Source: Actinomycetota bacterium (GTDB lineage: Bacteria > Actinomycetota > Thermoleophilia > UBA2241). Taken from it: 34,871 nucleotides of DNA. The notes beneath the pieces are model-generated. The model had not been told where the DNA came from. It was given only the letters and a program-made list of their open reading frames with translations, and did no database searches. Position numbers and translations under genes: made by a program. The DNA is taken from contig PMKK01000261.1 of assembly GCA_003157715.1 (NCBI GenBank), forward strand, positions 1 through 34,871. The letters are read 5' to 3'. Shown piece by piece: positions 25,255-32,409 of the stretch. The stretch's first letter is position 1, and every line of letters begins with the position of its first letter.

Positions 25255-26282
25255 GCGGCAGACCGGTCTGGATCGACCTGGGCAACTCGCCCCACGTCCT
25301 GTTCTTCGCGCCGGTCATCGCGGAGTTACACAGACGCGGGGCGGCGACGGTAGTCACCGCGCGAGACTTCGCGCAGACCGTGCCGCTGTGCGAGCGTTTC
25401 GGTATCGAAGCCGAGGTCATCGGACGGCATGGCGGTGGCGGCCTGGGCGCCAAGGCTCGCAGCCTTGCCGCCAGGGTCCGCGCTCTGCGCGGCTTCGCGG
25501 CACGCACGCGCCCGGCGGTCGCGGTGGGACACAACTCCTACGCGCAGACCGTGGCCGCGCGCTCCCTGGGTATCCCCGTCGTCACTGCCATGGACTACGA
25601 GTTTCAGCCCGCCAGCCACCTGGCCTTCCGCTGCGCCGACCTGGTGGCGGTGCCCGACGTGTTCCCGCTGGACCGGCTCCGCGCACAGGGCGCACGGCCG
25701 GCCAAGACCTGGCGGTACCGCGGTCTCAAGGAACACATCGCTCTGGCCGGGTTCGTGGCCGAGCCGGACTACCTGGCGACGCACGGCGTCGGCACGGACC
25801 GTCCCGTGATCGTCGTCCGACCGCCGGCCACCATGGCGCTCTACCACCGCTTCGAGAACCCGCTGTTCGGCCGCCTGCTGCGACGGCTGCAGGGCGATCC
25901 CGGTTTGCGGGTCCTCACCCTCCCGCGGACCGGCGAGCAAGCCGCGGCGCTCGCCCGCGAAGGCTTCGGCGAGCTGCTCTGGCGTGGCGAGCCGCTCGAC
26001 GGCCGCGAGCTCGTCGCCGGCGCCGACGCCGTCGTGAGCGCCGGCGGCAGCATGAACCGCGAGGCGGCGGTGCTCGGCACCCCGGCATACTCGATCTACG
26101 CGGGCAAGCTCGCCGCCGTCGACAGGGCGCTGGTCGCCGCCGGTCGCCTCACTCTGCTGGCCAGCGAGACCGACGTCGACGGCCTGCGGCTGGCCGCCAC
26201 GCCTCGGGCCGGCAGTCCGGCCGTCGACGGCGCGCTCCTGAACGAGTTCGTCGACCGCCTGCTCGATGCGGCCGCCCGATGA
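25248..26282 (+). CDS. DUF354 family protein (GT-B-like)
   Basis: 344 residues from ATG 25248, overlapping the previous stop by 7 bases. The start VWIDLGNSPHVLFFAPVIAEL followed by VTARDFAQT is the DUF354 signature. VAVGHNSYAQTVAARSLGIPVVTAMDYEFQ and the end of the second domain, ADAVVSAGGSMNREAAVLGTPAYSIYAGK, resemble the nucleotide-sugar pocket of GT-B enzymes such as MurG and UDP-GlcNAc 2-epimerase. DUF354 genes commonly neighbour UDP-GlcNAc 2-epimerases in bacteria and archaea, as here (ATGA overlap with the epimerase). A glycosyltransferase role is therefore likely but unproven. Confidence 0.87.
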   Translation: MLGGRPVWIDLGNSPHVLFFAPVIAELHRRGAATVVTARDFAQTVPLCERFGIEAEVIGRHGGGGLGAKARSLAARVRALRGFAARTRPAVAVGHNSYAQTVAARSLGIPVVTAMDYEFQPASHLAFRCADLVAVPDVFPLDRLRAQGARPAKTWRYRGLKEHIALAGFVAEPDYLATHGVGTDRPVIVVRPPATMALYHRFENPLFGRLLRRLQGDPGLRVLTLPRTGEQAAALAREGFGELLWRGEPLDGRELVAGADAVVSAGGSMNREAAVLGTPAYSIYAGKLAAVDRALVAAGRLTLLASETDVDGLRLAATPRAGSPAVDGALLNEFVDRLLDAAAR

Positions 26283-27448
26283 GCGGGCCGCGGCACCTGC
26301 GCCTGCTGCTCGTCGCCGGGGCGCGACCCAACTTCATGAAGGTCGCGCCGGTGATGGCCGCGGTCGAGGCCTGGAACGCGGCCGCCGCCGGCTCGATACG
26401 CTTCGCCCAGACGCTGGTGCACACCGGCCAGCACTACGACGCACGGATGAGCGACGTCTTCTTTCGCGACCTGCGCCTGCCTGAACCCGGTCACCGGCTC
26501 GAGACAGGGTCGGGCTCGCACGCCGAACAGACGGCCGCCGTGCTGGAGCGCATCGAACCGGTCCTGCTGGCGGAACGGCCGGACCTCGTCGTGGTCGTCG
26601 GCGACGTCAACTCGACCCTGGCGGCCGCCCTGTGCGCGGCCAAGCTCGGCATCCCCATCGCCCACGTCGAAGCGGGACTGCGCAGCGGCGACCGCGGCAT
26701 GCCGGAAGAGCTCAACCGGCTGCTCACCGATCACCTCAGCGAGTTGTTGTTCACCACGGAAAGCGCCGCGGCGGTCAACCTTCGCCGCGAGGGCGTCGCG
26801 GCCGGGAAGATCCACTTCGTCGGCAACACGATGATCGACTCGCTCGAACGCGTGCGCTCAGACGGCCAGGCGCCGGCCGCCCTGGCGGCGGCCGGCGTCG
26901 AGCCGCGGCGTTACGGGCTCGTCACCCTGCACCGGCCGAGCAACGTGGACGACCCTGCCCGGCTCGGGGCGCTGGTGGCCACGCTCACCGAGGTCGCCGG
27001 ACGGCTGCCGCTCGTGTGGCCCGTGCACGTGCGCACCCGGGAACGTCTCCGCGAGCAGGGCGGCCCGCACCCGATGGGCGACCGGCGCGGCCTCATCTGC
27101 TGCGAGGCCCTGGCTTATCCGGAGTTCGTGGCACTGATGGGCGAGGCGCGCCTCGTGCTCACCGACTCCGGCGGCATACAGGAGGAGACGACCGTGCTCG
27201 GCGTCCCGTGCCTCACGATCCGCACCACCACCGAGCGTCCGGTGACCGTGAGTCAGGGCACCAATCGCCTCGTCGACCCCGGCGACGCAGCGGCCATCGC
27301 GCGCGCGGTGGACGACGTCCTGGCGGCGCCGATGCCGGCCGCCGGCCGCCGGCCCGAGCTGTGGGACGGCCACGCGGCCGAGCGTATCGTGGCCGCCATC
27401 GCGGACTGGGCCGAGGGGCGGCTGCCGACTGCCGGCCGACCAGTCTGA
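26279..27448 (+). CDS. wecB: UDP-GlcNAc 2-epimerase (non-hydrolysing; WecB/WbpI-like)
   Basis: 389 residues, ATGA-coupled to the DUF354 gene. Interconverts UDP-GlcNAc-type and UDP-ManNAc-type sugars in the cytoplasm. Conserved features are LVAGARPNFMKVAPVM (11-26), HTGQHYDARMSDVFF (48-62), GDVNST with D109, HVEAGLRSGDRGMPEELNR with E131 and E143/E144, VTLHRPSNVDD with H218, and TDSGGIQEE in the C-terminal domain. The length is normal. It could serve ManNAc itself or, as WbpI does, the 2,3-diacetamido uronate made by the other sugar genes in this cluster. The stop codon lies in the first unit of a 13-bp tandem repeat. Confidence 0.95.
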   Translation: MSGPRHLRLLLVAGARPNFMKVAPVMAAVEAWNAAAAGSIRFAQTLVHTGQHYDARMSDVFFRDLRLPEPGHRLETGSGSHAEQTAAVLERIEPVLLAERPDLVVVVGDVNSTLAAALCAAKLGIPIAHVEAGLRSGDRGMPEELNRLLTDHLSELLFTTESAAAVNLRREGVAAGKIHFVGNTMIDSLERVRSDGQAPAALAAAGVEPRRYGLVTLHRPSNVDDPARLGALVATLTEVAGRLPLVWPVHVRTRERLREQGGPHPMGDRRGLICCEALAYPEFVALMGEARLVLTDSGGIQEETTVLGVPCLTIRTTTERPVTVSQGTNRLVDPGDAAAIARAVDDVLAAPMPAAGRRPELWDGHAAERIVAAIADWAEGRLPTAGRPV

Positions 27449-27520
27449 GCGGAGGGTCTGAGCGGAGGGTCTGAGCGGAGGGTCTGAGCGTTGGGCCTGA
27501 GCGGAGCGCCTGAGCGGCGA
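27443..27520. repeat. 13-bp tandem repeat, 6 copies, spanning the epimerase stop
   Basis: Units start at 27443, 27456, 27469, 27482, 27495 and 27508. The first three are identical GTCTGAGCGGAGG; the last three are variants (GTCTGAGCGTTGG, GCCTGAGCGGAGC, GCCTGAGCGGCGA). The epimerase ends Val-stop (GTC TGA) inside unit 1, and every later unit again contains TCTGA or CCTGA. No hairpin potential is evident in the unit. The decay of identity downstream suggests expansion from the gene end. Confidence 0.93.
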
Positions 27521-27630
27521 CCGGAGCGTTCGGCCCGGTCCTTCTTCGCGGCTTCTGAGTTAGTATCCCAGGGAGCAGGGACCGGCCGGCGGGACCGCCG
27601 GCGGGACCGGCCACGAGGAGGCGAGAAGTC
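27521..27630 (+). promoter_or_regulatory. Leader of the aminotransferase gene: possible -10, hairpin and strong RBS
   Basis: An AT-richer patch (TTCTGAGTTAGTATCC, 27553-27568) holds a possible -10 (TAGTAT); no good -35 is seen. A near-perfect palindrome GCCGGCGG-GA-CCGCCGGC (27585-27602) and a 12-bp direct repeat CCGGCGGGACCG (27586 and 27598) follow. GAGGAGGCGAGAAGTC before ATG 27631 contains a strong ribosome binding site. This suggests the aminotransferase is transcribed, at least in part, independently of the operon. Confidence 0.4.
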
Positions 27631-28740
27631 ATGCACGTACCCTTCGTCGACTTACGCGCTCAGGCAGACCGGCTGCATGACGAGCTTTTCGACGTCCTCG
27701 AGTCGGTCACCTCGCGCGCCGCCTACACCCTGGGACCGGACTGCGCCGCCTTCGAGGCGGCCTTTGCCGAGCTCTGCGGCGTGCGCTTCTGCGCCGGCGT
27801 GAGTTCCGGCACCGACGCCCTGCGCCTGGCCTTGCAGGCGGTCGGCGTCGAGCCCGGCGACGAAGTCATCGTCCCGGTCAACACCTTCATCGCCACGGCC
27901 GAGTCCGTGAGCCACGCGGGCGCTACGCCGGTCTTCGTGGACTGCCTTCCAGACACGGCCACCATCGACCCGGCCGCCCTGGAGGCGGCGCTCACGGAGC
28001 GCACCAGGGCCATCGTGCCGGTACACCTCTACGGTCAGCCCGCCGACATGGATGCCGTGCTCGACATCGCGGCGCGCCACGAGCTGCTCGTCGTCGAGGA
28101 TGCCTGCCAGGCGCATGGAGCCACCTACAAGGGGCGGCCGTGCGGCTCCTTCGGCGCGGCGGCCGCCTTCAGCTTCTATCCGGGAAAGAACCTCGGCGCG
28201 CTGGGCGACGGCGGCGCCGTCACCACCGACTCCGCCGCCGTCTTCGAGACGGTCAAGCTGCTGCGCAACCACGGCGAGTATCCCAAGTCGGTGCACGCGA
28301 CCGTCGGCTACTGCAACCGGCTGCACAACCTGCAGGCGGGCTTTCTCTCGGTCAAGCTGCCCTACCTGCCGGCCTGGAACGAGGCTCGGCGGCGCGCCGC
28401 GGCGCGCTACGACGAGCTGCTGGCCGGCCTGCCCGCCGTCACGCCCATCGCCGTGCGCGACGAGGTCGTGGCGGTGCGCCACCTCTACGTCGTCCTCGTC
28501 GAGGGACGGGATGCGCTGCGCGCGCGACTCGATGCCGACGGCATCGCCACCGGCATCCACTACCCCACGCCTCTGCACCTGACGCCGGCCTACGCTCACC
28601 TCGGTCAGGCGCGGGGCGACTTTCCGGTGGCCGAGGCGATGGCCCCGCGCCTGCTCAGCCTGCCGATGTTCCCCGAGCTCGCCGACGAGCAGATCGACTA
28701 CGTCGCCGAGCGGCTGCGCGTCCACCTCACCGCGCGGTAG
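27631..28740 (+). CDS. DegT/DnrJ/EryC1/StrS sugar aminotransferase (WbpE-like candidate)
   Basis: 369-residue PLP-dependent aminotransferase acting on keto sugars. It has the family start VPFVDLRAQ, CAGVSSGTDALRLALQAVGV (54-73), VPVNTFIATAESV (81-93), VVEDACQAHGATYKG (154-168, with the PLP-nitrogen Asp) and the internal aldimine lysine K186 in SFYPGKNLGALGDGG. The C-terminal HYPTPLHLTPAYAHLG is typical of the group. Its amino-sugar product would be the substrate of the WbpD-like acetyltransferase at 6936 and its keto substrate the product of the WbpB-like oxidoreductase at 5872, even though they lie 20 kb away. Strong ribosome binding site GGAGG. Other 3- or 4-amino sugars are possible products. 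Confidence 0.93.
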   Translation: MHVPFVDLRAQADRLHDELFDVLESVTSRAAYTLGPDCAAFEAAFAELCGVRFCAGVSSGTDALRLALQAVGVEPGDEVIVPVNTFIATAESVSHAGATPVFVDCLPDTATIDPAALEAALTERTRAIVPVHLYGQPADMDAVLDIAARHELLVVEDACQAHGATYKGRPCGSFGAAAAFSFYPGKNLGALGDGGAVTTDSAAVFETVKLLRNHGEYPKSVHATVGYCNRLHNLQAGFLSVKLPYLPAWNEARRRAAARYDELLAGLPAVTPIAVRDEVVAVRHLYVVLVEGRDALRARLDADGIATGIHYPTPLHLTPAYAHLGQARGDFPVAEAMAPRLLSLPMFPELADEQIDYVAERLRVHLTAR

Positions 28741-28770
28741 CGCGCCTGTCGCGCCGCACCGAGTGCCCTC

Positions 28771-28858
28771 GCCGGCGTTGAGCCGTGGCGCGGCCGGCGT
28801 TACGGCGCCGTGTCGCCGGCGTTGAGCCGCGGCGTGGCCGCCGCTACGGCGCCGTGTC
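28771..28858. repeat. 44-bp tandem repeat, 2 copies, spanning the stop of the DUF2723 gene
   Basis: Copies 28771-28814 and 28815-28858 differ at about five positions, and a third partial copy (GCCGGCG) follows. The minus-strand DUF2723 gene stops at 28844-28846 in the second copy; the first copy repeats its last codons (GCCGGCGACACGGCGCCG) and ends them with TAA. Each copy contains a perfect 10-bp palindrome ACGGCGCCGT (28802-28811, 28846-28855). It fills most of the 103-base gap between two convergent genes and could serve as a two-way transcription end, although no T-tract is present. Confidence 0.9.
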
Positions 28859-31039
28859 GCCGGCGGCCAGGAACCGGCGCGACAGACCCGCGAGTCGCGC
28901 CGCCTGGGCGCCGTCGCCGGCCTTCTCGAGCAACTGCGCCCGCGCGGCCAGCACCTCGCCGTACCAGCTGCGCACCATGAGCACATTGCGATCGAGCGGC
29001 ACGGTACCGTCGGTCAGATGAGAGAAGTCGAACTGGGAAAGGTCGACCGGCGTGAGCCACGCGGCCATCCCCGCGGCGCCGCTTGCCGGCGCGCCGCGGC
29101 GCGCGCGCAGCGCGACGTCGACCGCCTCGCCCGTGAACCCCCGCACGAGCCGCGTGTCCGGCCGATAGGTGAAGTAGACGTCGTGGCCGGCTGTCTCTGA
29201 GCGCGAGACGAACGACGCGAGCATGGCGTAGTAGGCGGTGTCGATGGTGCCGCTGTCGTAGCTCTGGCCGGCCTCGAACGGCTGCACGGCAACGAGGAAC
29301 GCGTCGACCTGGGATCGCGAGGCGGCGATCAGCGCGGGACGCTGGTAGGCCAGGTCCTGCAGGTACCAGCTCCGTCGCAGAAGCTCCTGATCGAGCACCA
29401 CGACATCGGGCCGCAAGTGCTCGACCATCTGCGCGTACATGAGCGGAAAGTCGAACTGGTCGCGGTCGACCATGACCAGGGCGTGCGGCCGGGCCACGCT
29501 GAAGACGTTGTGGATGTAGGCGTCGGCGAAGCGATAGTCGTGCATGCTGATGCCGCCGACACTGGCACCGGCGAGCCCGAGCGGCACGGCGGCAAGGACG
29601 GCGGCCAGAGCGATGGCAAGTAGTGGCCGGGCGCTACGTGGCGCGCCCTCGTCGGCTGTGGCACCCGGCGCCGCGCCGTCCCGAGCGGCACCGCTCGGAT
29701 CCGCGCCCAGCCTCCCGGCGACCCAGGTGGCAAGCCACCAGCCGCCGAGAGCGATGAGGGTCGCGACCAGCAGATACGACGGGATGTAGAAGACCGACAC
29801 GAGGGCTTTGTCGTCGGCGTTCGCGAGCTTGTCGGACGTGGCCACCTGAAAGTCGGTGACGATGGTGACGACCGGCCCCATGAAGACGAGAAACACGACC
29901 GAAAACCAGAACCAGCCGCGCGAGCGGCGGAAGAGCACCACCAGACCCACGACCGCCAGGGCGAGAAGCCCCGGAAACCACTGATGCCAGAGCATGGTGG
30001 CGAAGGTCGCGAGCTCGTGCAGCGTCGCGGTCACCCCCGAATGCCCGCCACTCACGTACTGGCGCCTGGTGATCGTGCGCCAGAACGTGGTCGCCGTGCT
30101 CGGGTTACCCCAGTTCATGACCGGGTGCCGCCGGGCCGCGAGCGGCAGGTAGAGGTAGGGCAGCAAGCCGGCGAAGAACAGGCCGACGCCCGCCGCGAGC
30201 TGGCGCCAGCTCGGACGCAGGCGGCGAGCGATCAGGAAGCCGTACACGGCGAGCACGGGGAGCAAGAGGACGAACGTGTCGTGGGAAGTCAGCCCCAGAC
30301 CGAGCACGAAGCAGATCGCGCAGAAGAGGCGCACGCGCGATCTGGGAGCCGCGCTGCGCGTCCAGACCACCGTGAGCAGCGCCAGCAGCCCGACCAGGGC
30401 GGCGTTCAGTCCGTACACCTCGGCGATGATCGACTGGCTCCACGTGGTCCGCGCCGTGGCGGCAAGGACGCCGGCGGCAAGCGCCGCGCCGCAGGCCAGC
30501 CACAGCGCCGGGCCATCGAGCTCAGGCAGCCAGGCCGAGACCGCGGGCCGCCCGCCGGGTCGGGCGGCCGCCACTCCGTCGATGACGAGCACCGTCGTCC
30601 AGGCGATGAGCGCGGCGGCAAGCGACGAACAGACGGCCGACATCAGGTTCACCCGATAGGCGATGTCGCCGACGGGCAGCCAGGTGAAGACGTGGGCGAT
30701 CATGGTCCACAGCGGATAGCCGGGTTCGTGCGGCACGCCCAGGGTGTACGCCGCGGCGATGAGCTCGCCGCTGTCCTCGAAGGTCACGGTGGGCGCCAGC
30801 GTGACGAGATACACAAGCAGCGTCGCGACGAAGGTGACGGCGAGCGTGCCGAGCAGCGCCACGCGCTGAGCCCGCCCTGCGCGCCGCGGTGCGCCGGACC
30901 GCGAGACCGCTGCCGCGCCGGCCGGCGAAGAGGCCCGCTTGCCTGCCCGCGCGGCGGCCGGCGCCGGCCGGCCGGCCGATCGTGCCGGCGGCGTGGTCTT
31001 TCTGCCGGCAGACCCCGTGGTACGGGGTCGCTTCGTCAC
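28844..31039 (-). CDS. DUF2723 (TMEM260/GT117-like) polytopic membrane protein
   Basis: 731 residues from GTG 31039. Residues 1 to about 58 are basic, Ala/Pro/Ser-rich and probably disordered. TM1 follows at about 60-82, and then the DUF2723 signature VTFEDSGELIAAAYTLGVPHEPGYPLW, where the early acidic residues correspond to the catalytic Asp/Glu of GT-C glycosyltransferases. About ten further helices reach residue 460, followed by a soluble C-terminal domain (HDYRFADAYIHNVF, VMVDRDQFDFPLMYAQMV). Human TMEM260 is an O-mannosyltransferase, so a polyprenyl-phosphate-sugar-dependent transferase working outside the membrane is plausible; the GT2 at 861 could make the donor. No clear ribosome binding site. 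The stop lies in a 44-bp repeat. Confidence 0.87.
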   Translation of the reverse strand: MTKRPRTTGSAGRKTTPPARSAGRPAPAAARAGKRASSPAGAAAVSRSGAPRRAGRAQRVALLGTLAVTFVATLLVYLVTLAPTVTFEDSGELIAAAYTLGVPHEPGYPLWTMIAHVFTWLPVGDIAYRVNLMSAVCSSLAAALIAWTTVLVIDGVAAARPGGRPAVSAWLPELDGPALWLACGAALAAGVLAATARTTWSQSIIAEVYGLNAALVGLLALLTVVWTRSAAPRSRVRLFCAICFVLGLGLTSHDTFVLLLPVLAVYGFLIARRLRPSWRQLAAGVGLFFAGLLPYLYLPLAARRHPVMNWGNPSTATTFWRTITRRQYVSGGHSGVTATLHELATFATMLWHQWFPGLLALAVVGLVVLFRRSRGWFWFSVVFLVFMGPVVTIVTDFQVATSDKLANADDKALVSVFYIPSYLLVATLIALGGWWLATWVAGRLGADPSGAARDGAAPGATADEGAPRSARPLLAIALAAVLAAVPLGLAGASVGGISMHDYRFADAYIHNVFSVARPHALVMVDRDQFDFPLMYAQMVEHLRPDVVVLDQELLRRSWYLQDLAYQRPALIAASRSQVDAFLVAVQPFEAGQSYDSGTIDTAYYAMLASFVSRSETAGHDVYFTYRPDTRLVRGFTGEAVDVALRARRGAPASGAAGMAAWLTPVDLSQFDFSHLTDGTVPLDRNVLMVRSWYGEVLAARAQLLEKAGDGAQAARLAGLSRRFLAAGDTAP

Positions 31040-31097
31040 GAGGCTGAGCGCTTGTCGGCCGAGCGATGCATCACGGCAGCAGCATAACAGGGTCCGG

Positions 31098-31757
31098 CTA
31101 GACCACGGGCGAAGAAACGCCCTGTTCCGCTCGCTCCCTGATCCCGCGCAGCATCTTCTGACTCATCACGAAGCTGACGATCTCGACGGGCTCGACCAGC
31201 AGCCCCGACCACCAGCGCGTGTAGAGATAGCGCTCGCGCACCAGCAAGCGAGTCGTGCCGTCGGAGCTCGCGCGCACGACGAACGCCCAGGTGAAGTCGT
31301 ACGGCGGCGGCGTGTCGCCCATCGGCACACCGCCTCGCACGACCAGAGCCTTGCCCGGGTCGACGACGACGACGTCGAGCGCCACCTCGGGGTGCAGCCG
31401 CAGCCTGCCGCCCACCGCCACGTCCTGCCATTCGGCGATCACCCGGTCCGCGCTGTGCATGTCGCAGCCCACGAGATTCTCGAGCGCGTCGTAGCTGTAC
31501 AGGCCGCCGCGGCCCTGTCCGAGCTGGGCGATCCACGGCCAGACGTCGTCCGGCGGGCGATCGACCGTGACCGCCCGTGTCGCGGTGAGATCGGCCCCGG
31601 CGAGGAGGTCGTCCCCCGGCAGCGCCGCGGCGGCCTCGTCGTCGGTCGCGCCCCAGCTGAGCTGCCGGGAACGCAGCGCGCAGCGGTAGAGAACGAGCCC
31701 CACCACGCCGAGCGCCGCCGCCCCACGGACGGTCGAACAGGACCTGGAAAGTGTCAT
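31098..31757 (-). CDS. SRPBCC-superfamily protein with N-terminal membrane helix
   Basis: 219 residues. GAGGAGG lies 9 bases before ATG 31757, fixing the start; an in-frame GTG at 31775 would put that site inside the gene. A hydrophobic N-terminal segment (AAALGVVGLVLYRCAL, about 14-29) may anchor it. The rest is an SRPBCC (START-like) fold: ATRAVTVDRPPDDVWPWIAQLGQGRGGLYSYDALENLVG is characteristic, followed by beta strands and a C-terminal helix (EIVSFVMSQKMLRGIRERA). These domains bind hydrophobic ligands. It lies 38 bases downstream of another SRPBCC gene, probably co-transcribed. No specific role can be assigned. Confidence 0.85.
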   Translation of the reverse strand: MTLSRSCSTVRGAAALGVVGLVLYRCALRSRQLSWGATDDEAAAALPGDDLLAGADLTATRAVTVDRPPDDVWPWIAQLGQGRGGLYSYDALENLVGCDMHSADRVIAEWQDVAVGGRLRLHPEVALDVVVVDPGKALVVRGGVPMGDTPPPYDFTWAFVVRASSDGTTRLLVRERYLYTRWWSGLLVEPVEIVSFVMSQKMLRGIRERAEQGVSSPVV

Positions 31758-31795
31758 CGCCCCGAACCTCCTCACGTTGCCGTGGTCCGGACGGC

Positions 31796-32215
31796 TCAGG
31801 CCGCGGCCAGCCCCTCCGCCAGCGCCTTGAAGCTCGACAGGTCTTCCGTGACCCGCCGTTCCATCCAGCGCCGCACGCCGGCGGCGTCACTGCTCCAGGC
31901 CAGCGGATCATACTCGAGCTGGTAGGTGACCCGCGTCAAGCGCGCCTCGGCCTTCTCGAAGCGCACCTCGCCGGTCTCGCGACCGTCCACGGCGCGCCAC
32001 GTGACCTTCTCCTCCGACACGTGCTCGACGACGTCGGCGTCCCACTCGAACGTCTCGTCCTCGACCACCGCCACCCAATGGAGCTGATCGTCGGGCACGG
32101 CTGCCACCTTCTCGATGGTCGCCATGAACGTCGGATAGTCCTCGAAGGCGGTCCATACCGCGTAGACCTCGCCGATATCCGCTGCCACCTCGATCGTCTT
32201 GTCGATGAAAGCCAT
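31796..32215 (-). CDS. SRPBCC / polyketide cyclase-dehydrase-like protein
   Basis: 139 residues from ATG 32215, with AAGGGAG four bases upstream. It begins MAFIDKTIEVAADIGEVYAVWTAFEDYPTFM, the usual first strand and helix of the cyclase/dehydrase group (SRPBCC fold), continues with DDQLHWVAVVEDETFEWDADVV and ends with a helix after RVTYQLEYDP. The family binds lipids or aromatic ligands; some members act with polyketide synthases, but no such genes are here. It is followed by a second SRPBCC gene. The frame is open to 32293 upstream but that part is not typical. Confidence 0.86.
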   Translation of the reverse strand: MAFIDKTIEVAADIGEVYAVWTAFEDYPTFMATIEKVAAVPDDQLHWVAVVEDETFEWDADVVEHVSEEKVTWRAVDGRETGEVRFEKAEARLTRVTYQLEYDPLAWSSDAAGVRRWMERRVTEDLSSFKALAEGLAAA

Positions 32216-32339
32216 CTGTCTCCCTTCGGTCGCTGTCTCGCCATCGAAGAGACCCTTCCCCCATCTGGCCGCGCCGAAAGCCGCCACGCGCAAGTCGGCG
32301 GCCGCGACGGCGCCGCGCCCGCTTGGGCGAAGCGGGTGC

Positions 32340-32383
32340 GGCGCCGGTCACGCTGGTCGGCGGCGCCGGTCACACTGGCCGGC
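32340..32383. repeat. 22-bp tandem repeat, 2 copies, downstream of the permease
   Basis: Copies 32340-32361 and 32362-32383, both starting GGCGCCGGTCAC, with a third partial copy GGCGCC. They lie in the 194-base gap between the SRPBCC gene start (32215) and the ABC permease stop (32410-32412), which holds no other gene. The unit contains the palindrome GGCGCC. Unlike the other repeats in the window, it does not overlap a stop codon. Confidence 0.75.
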
Positions 32384-32409
32384 GGCGCCCTTTGCCAGGC
32401 CCTCGCGCG

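Noticed and set aside
27443..27520. CRISPR array
   Set aside because: Units are contiguous 13-mers without spacers and no cas genes are present.
31098..32215. Polyketide or secondary-metabolite cluster suggested by cyclase-like and Drr-like genes
   Set aside because: No polyketide synthase, NRPS or terpene enzyme is present in the window; SRPBCC and DrrAB-like genes are common outside such clusters.
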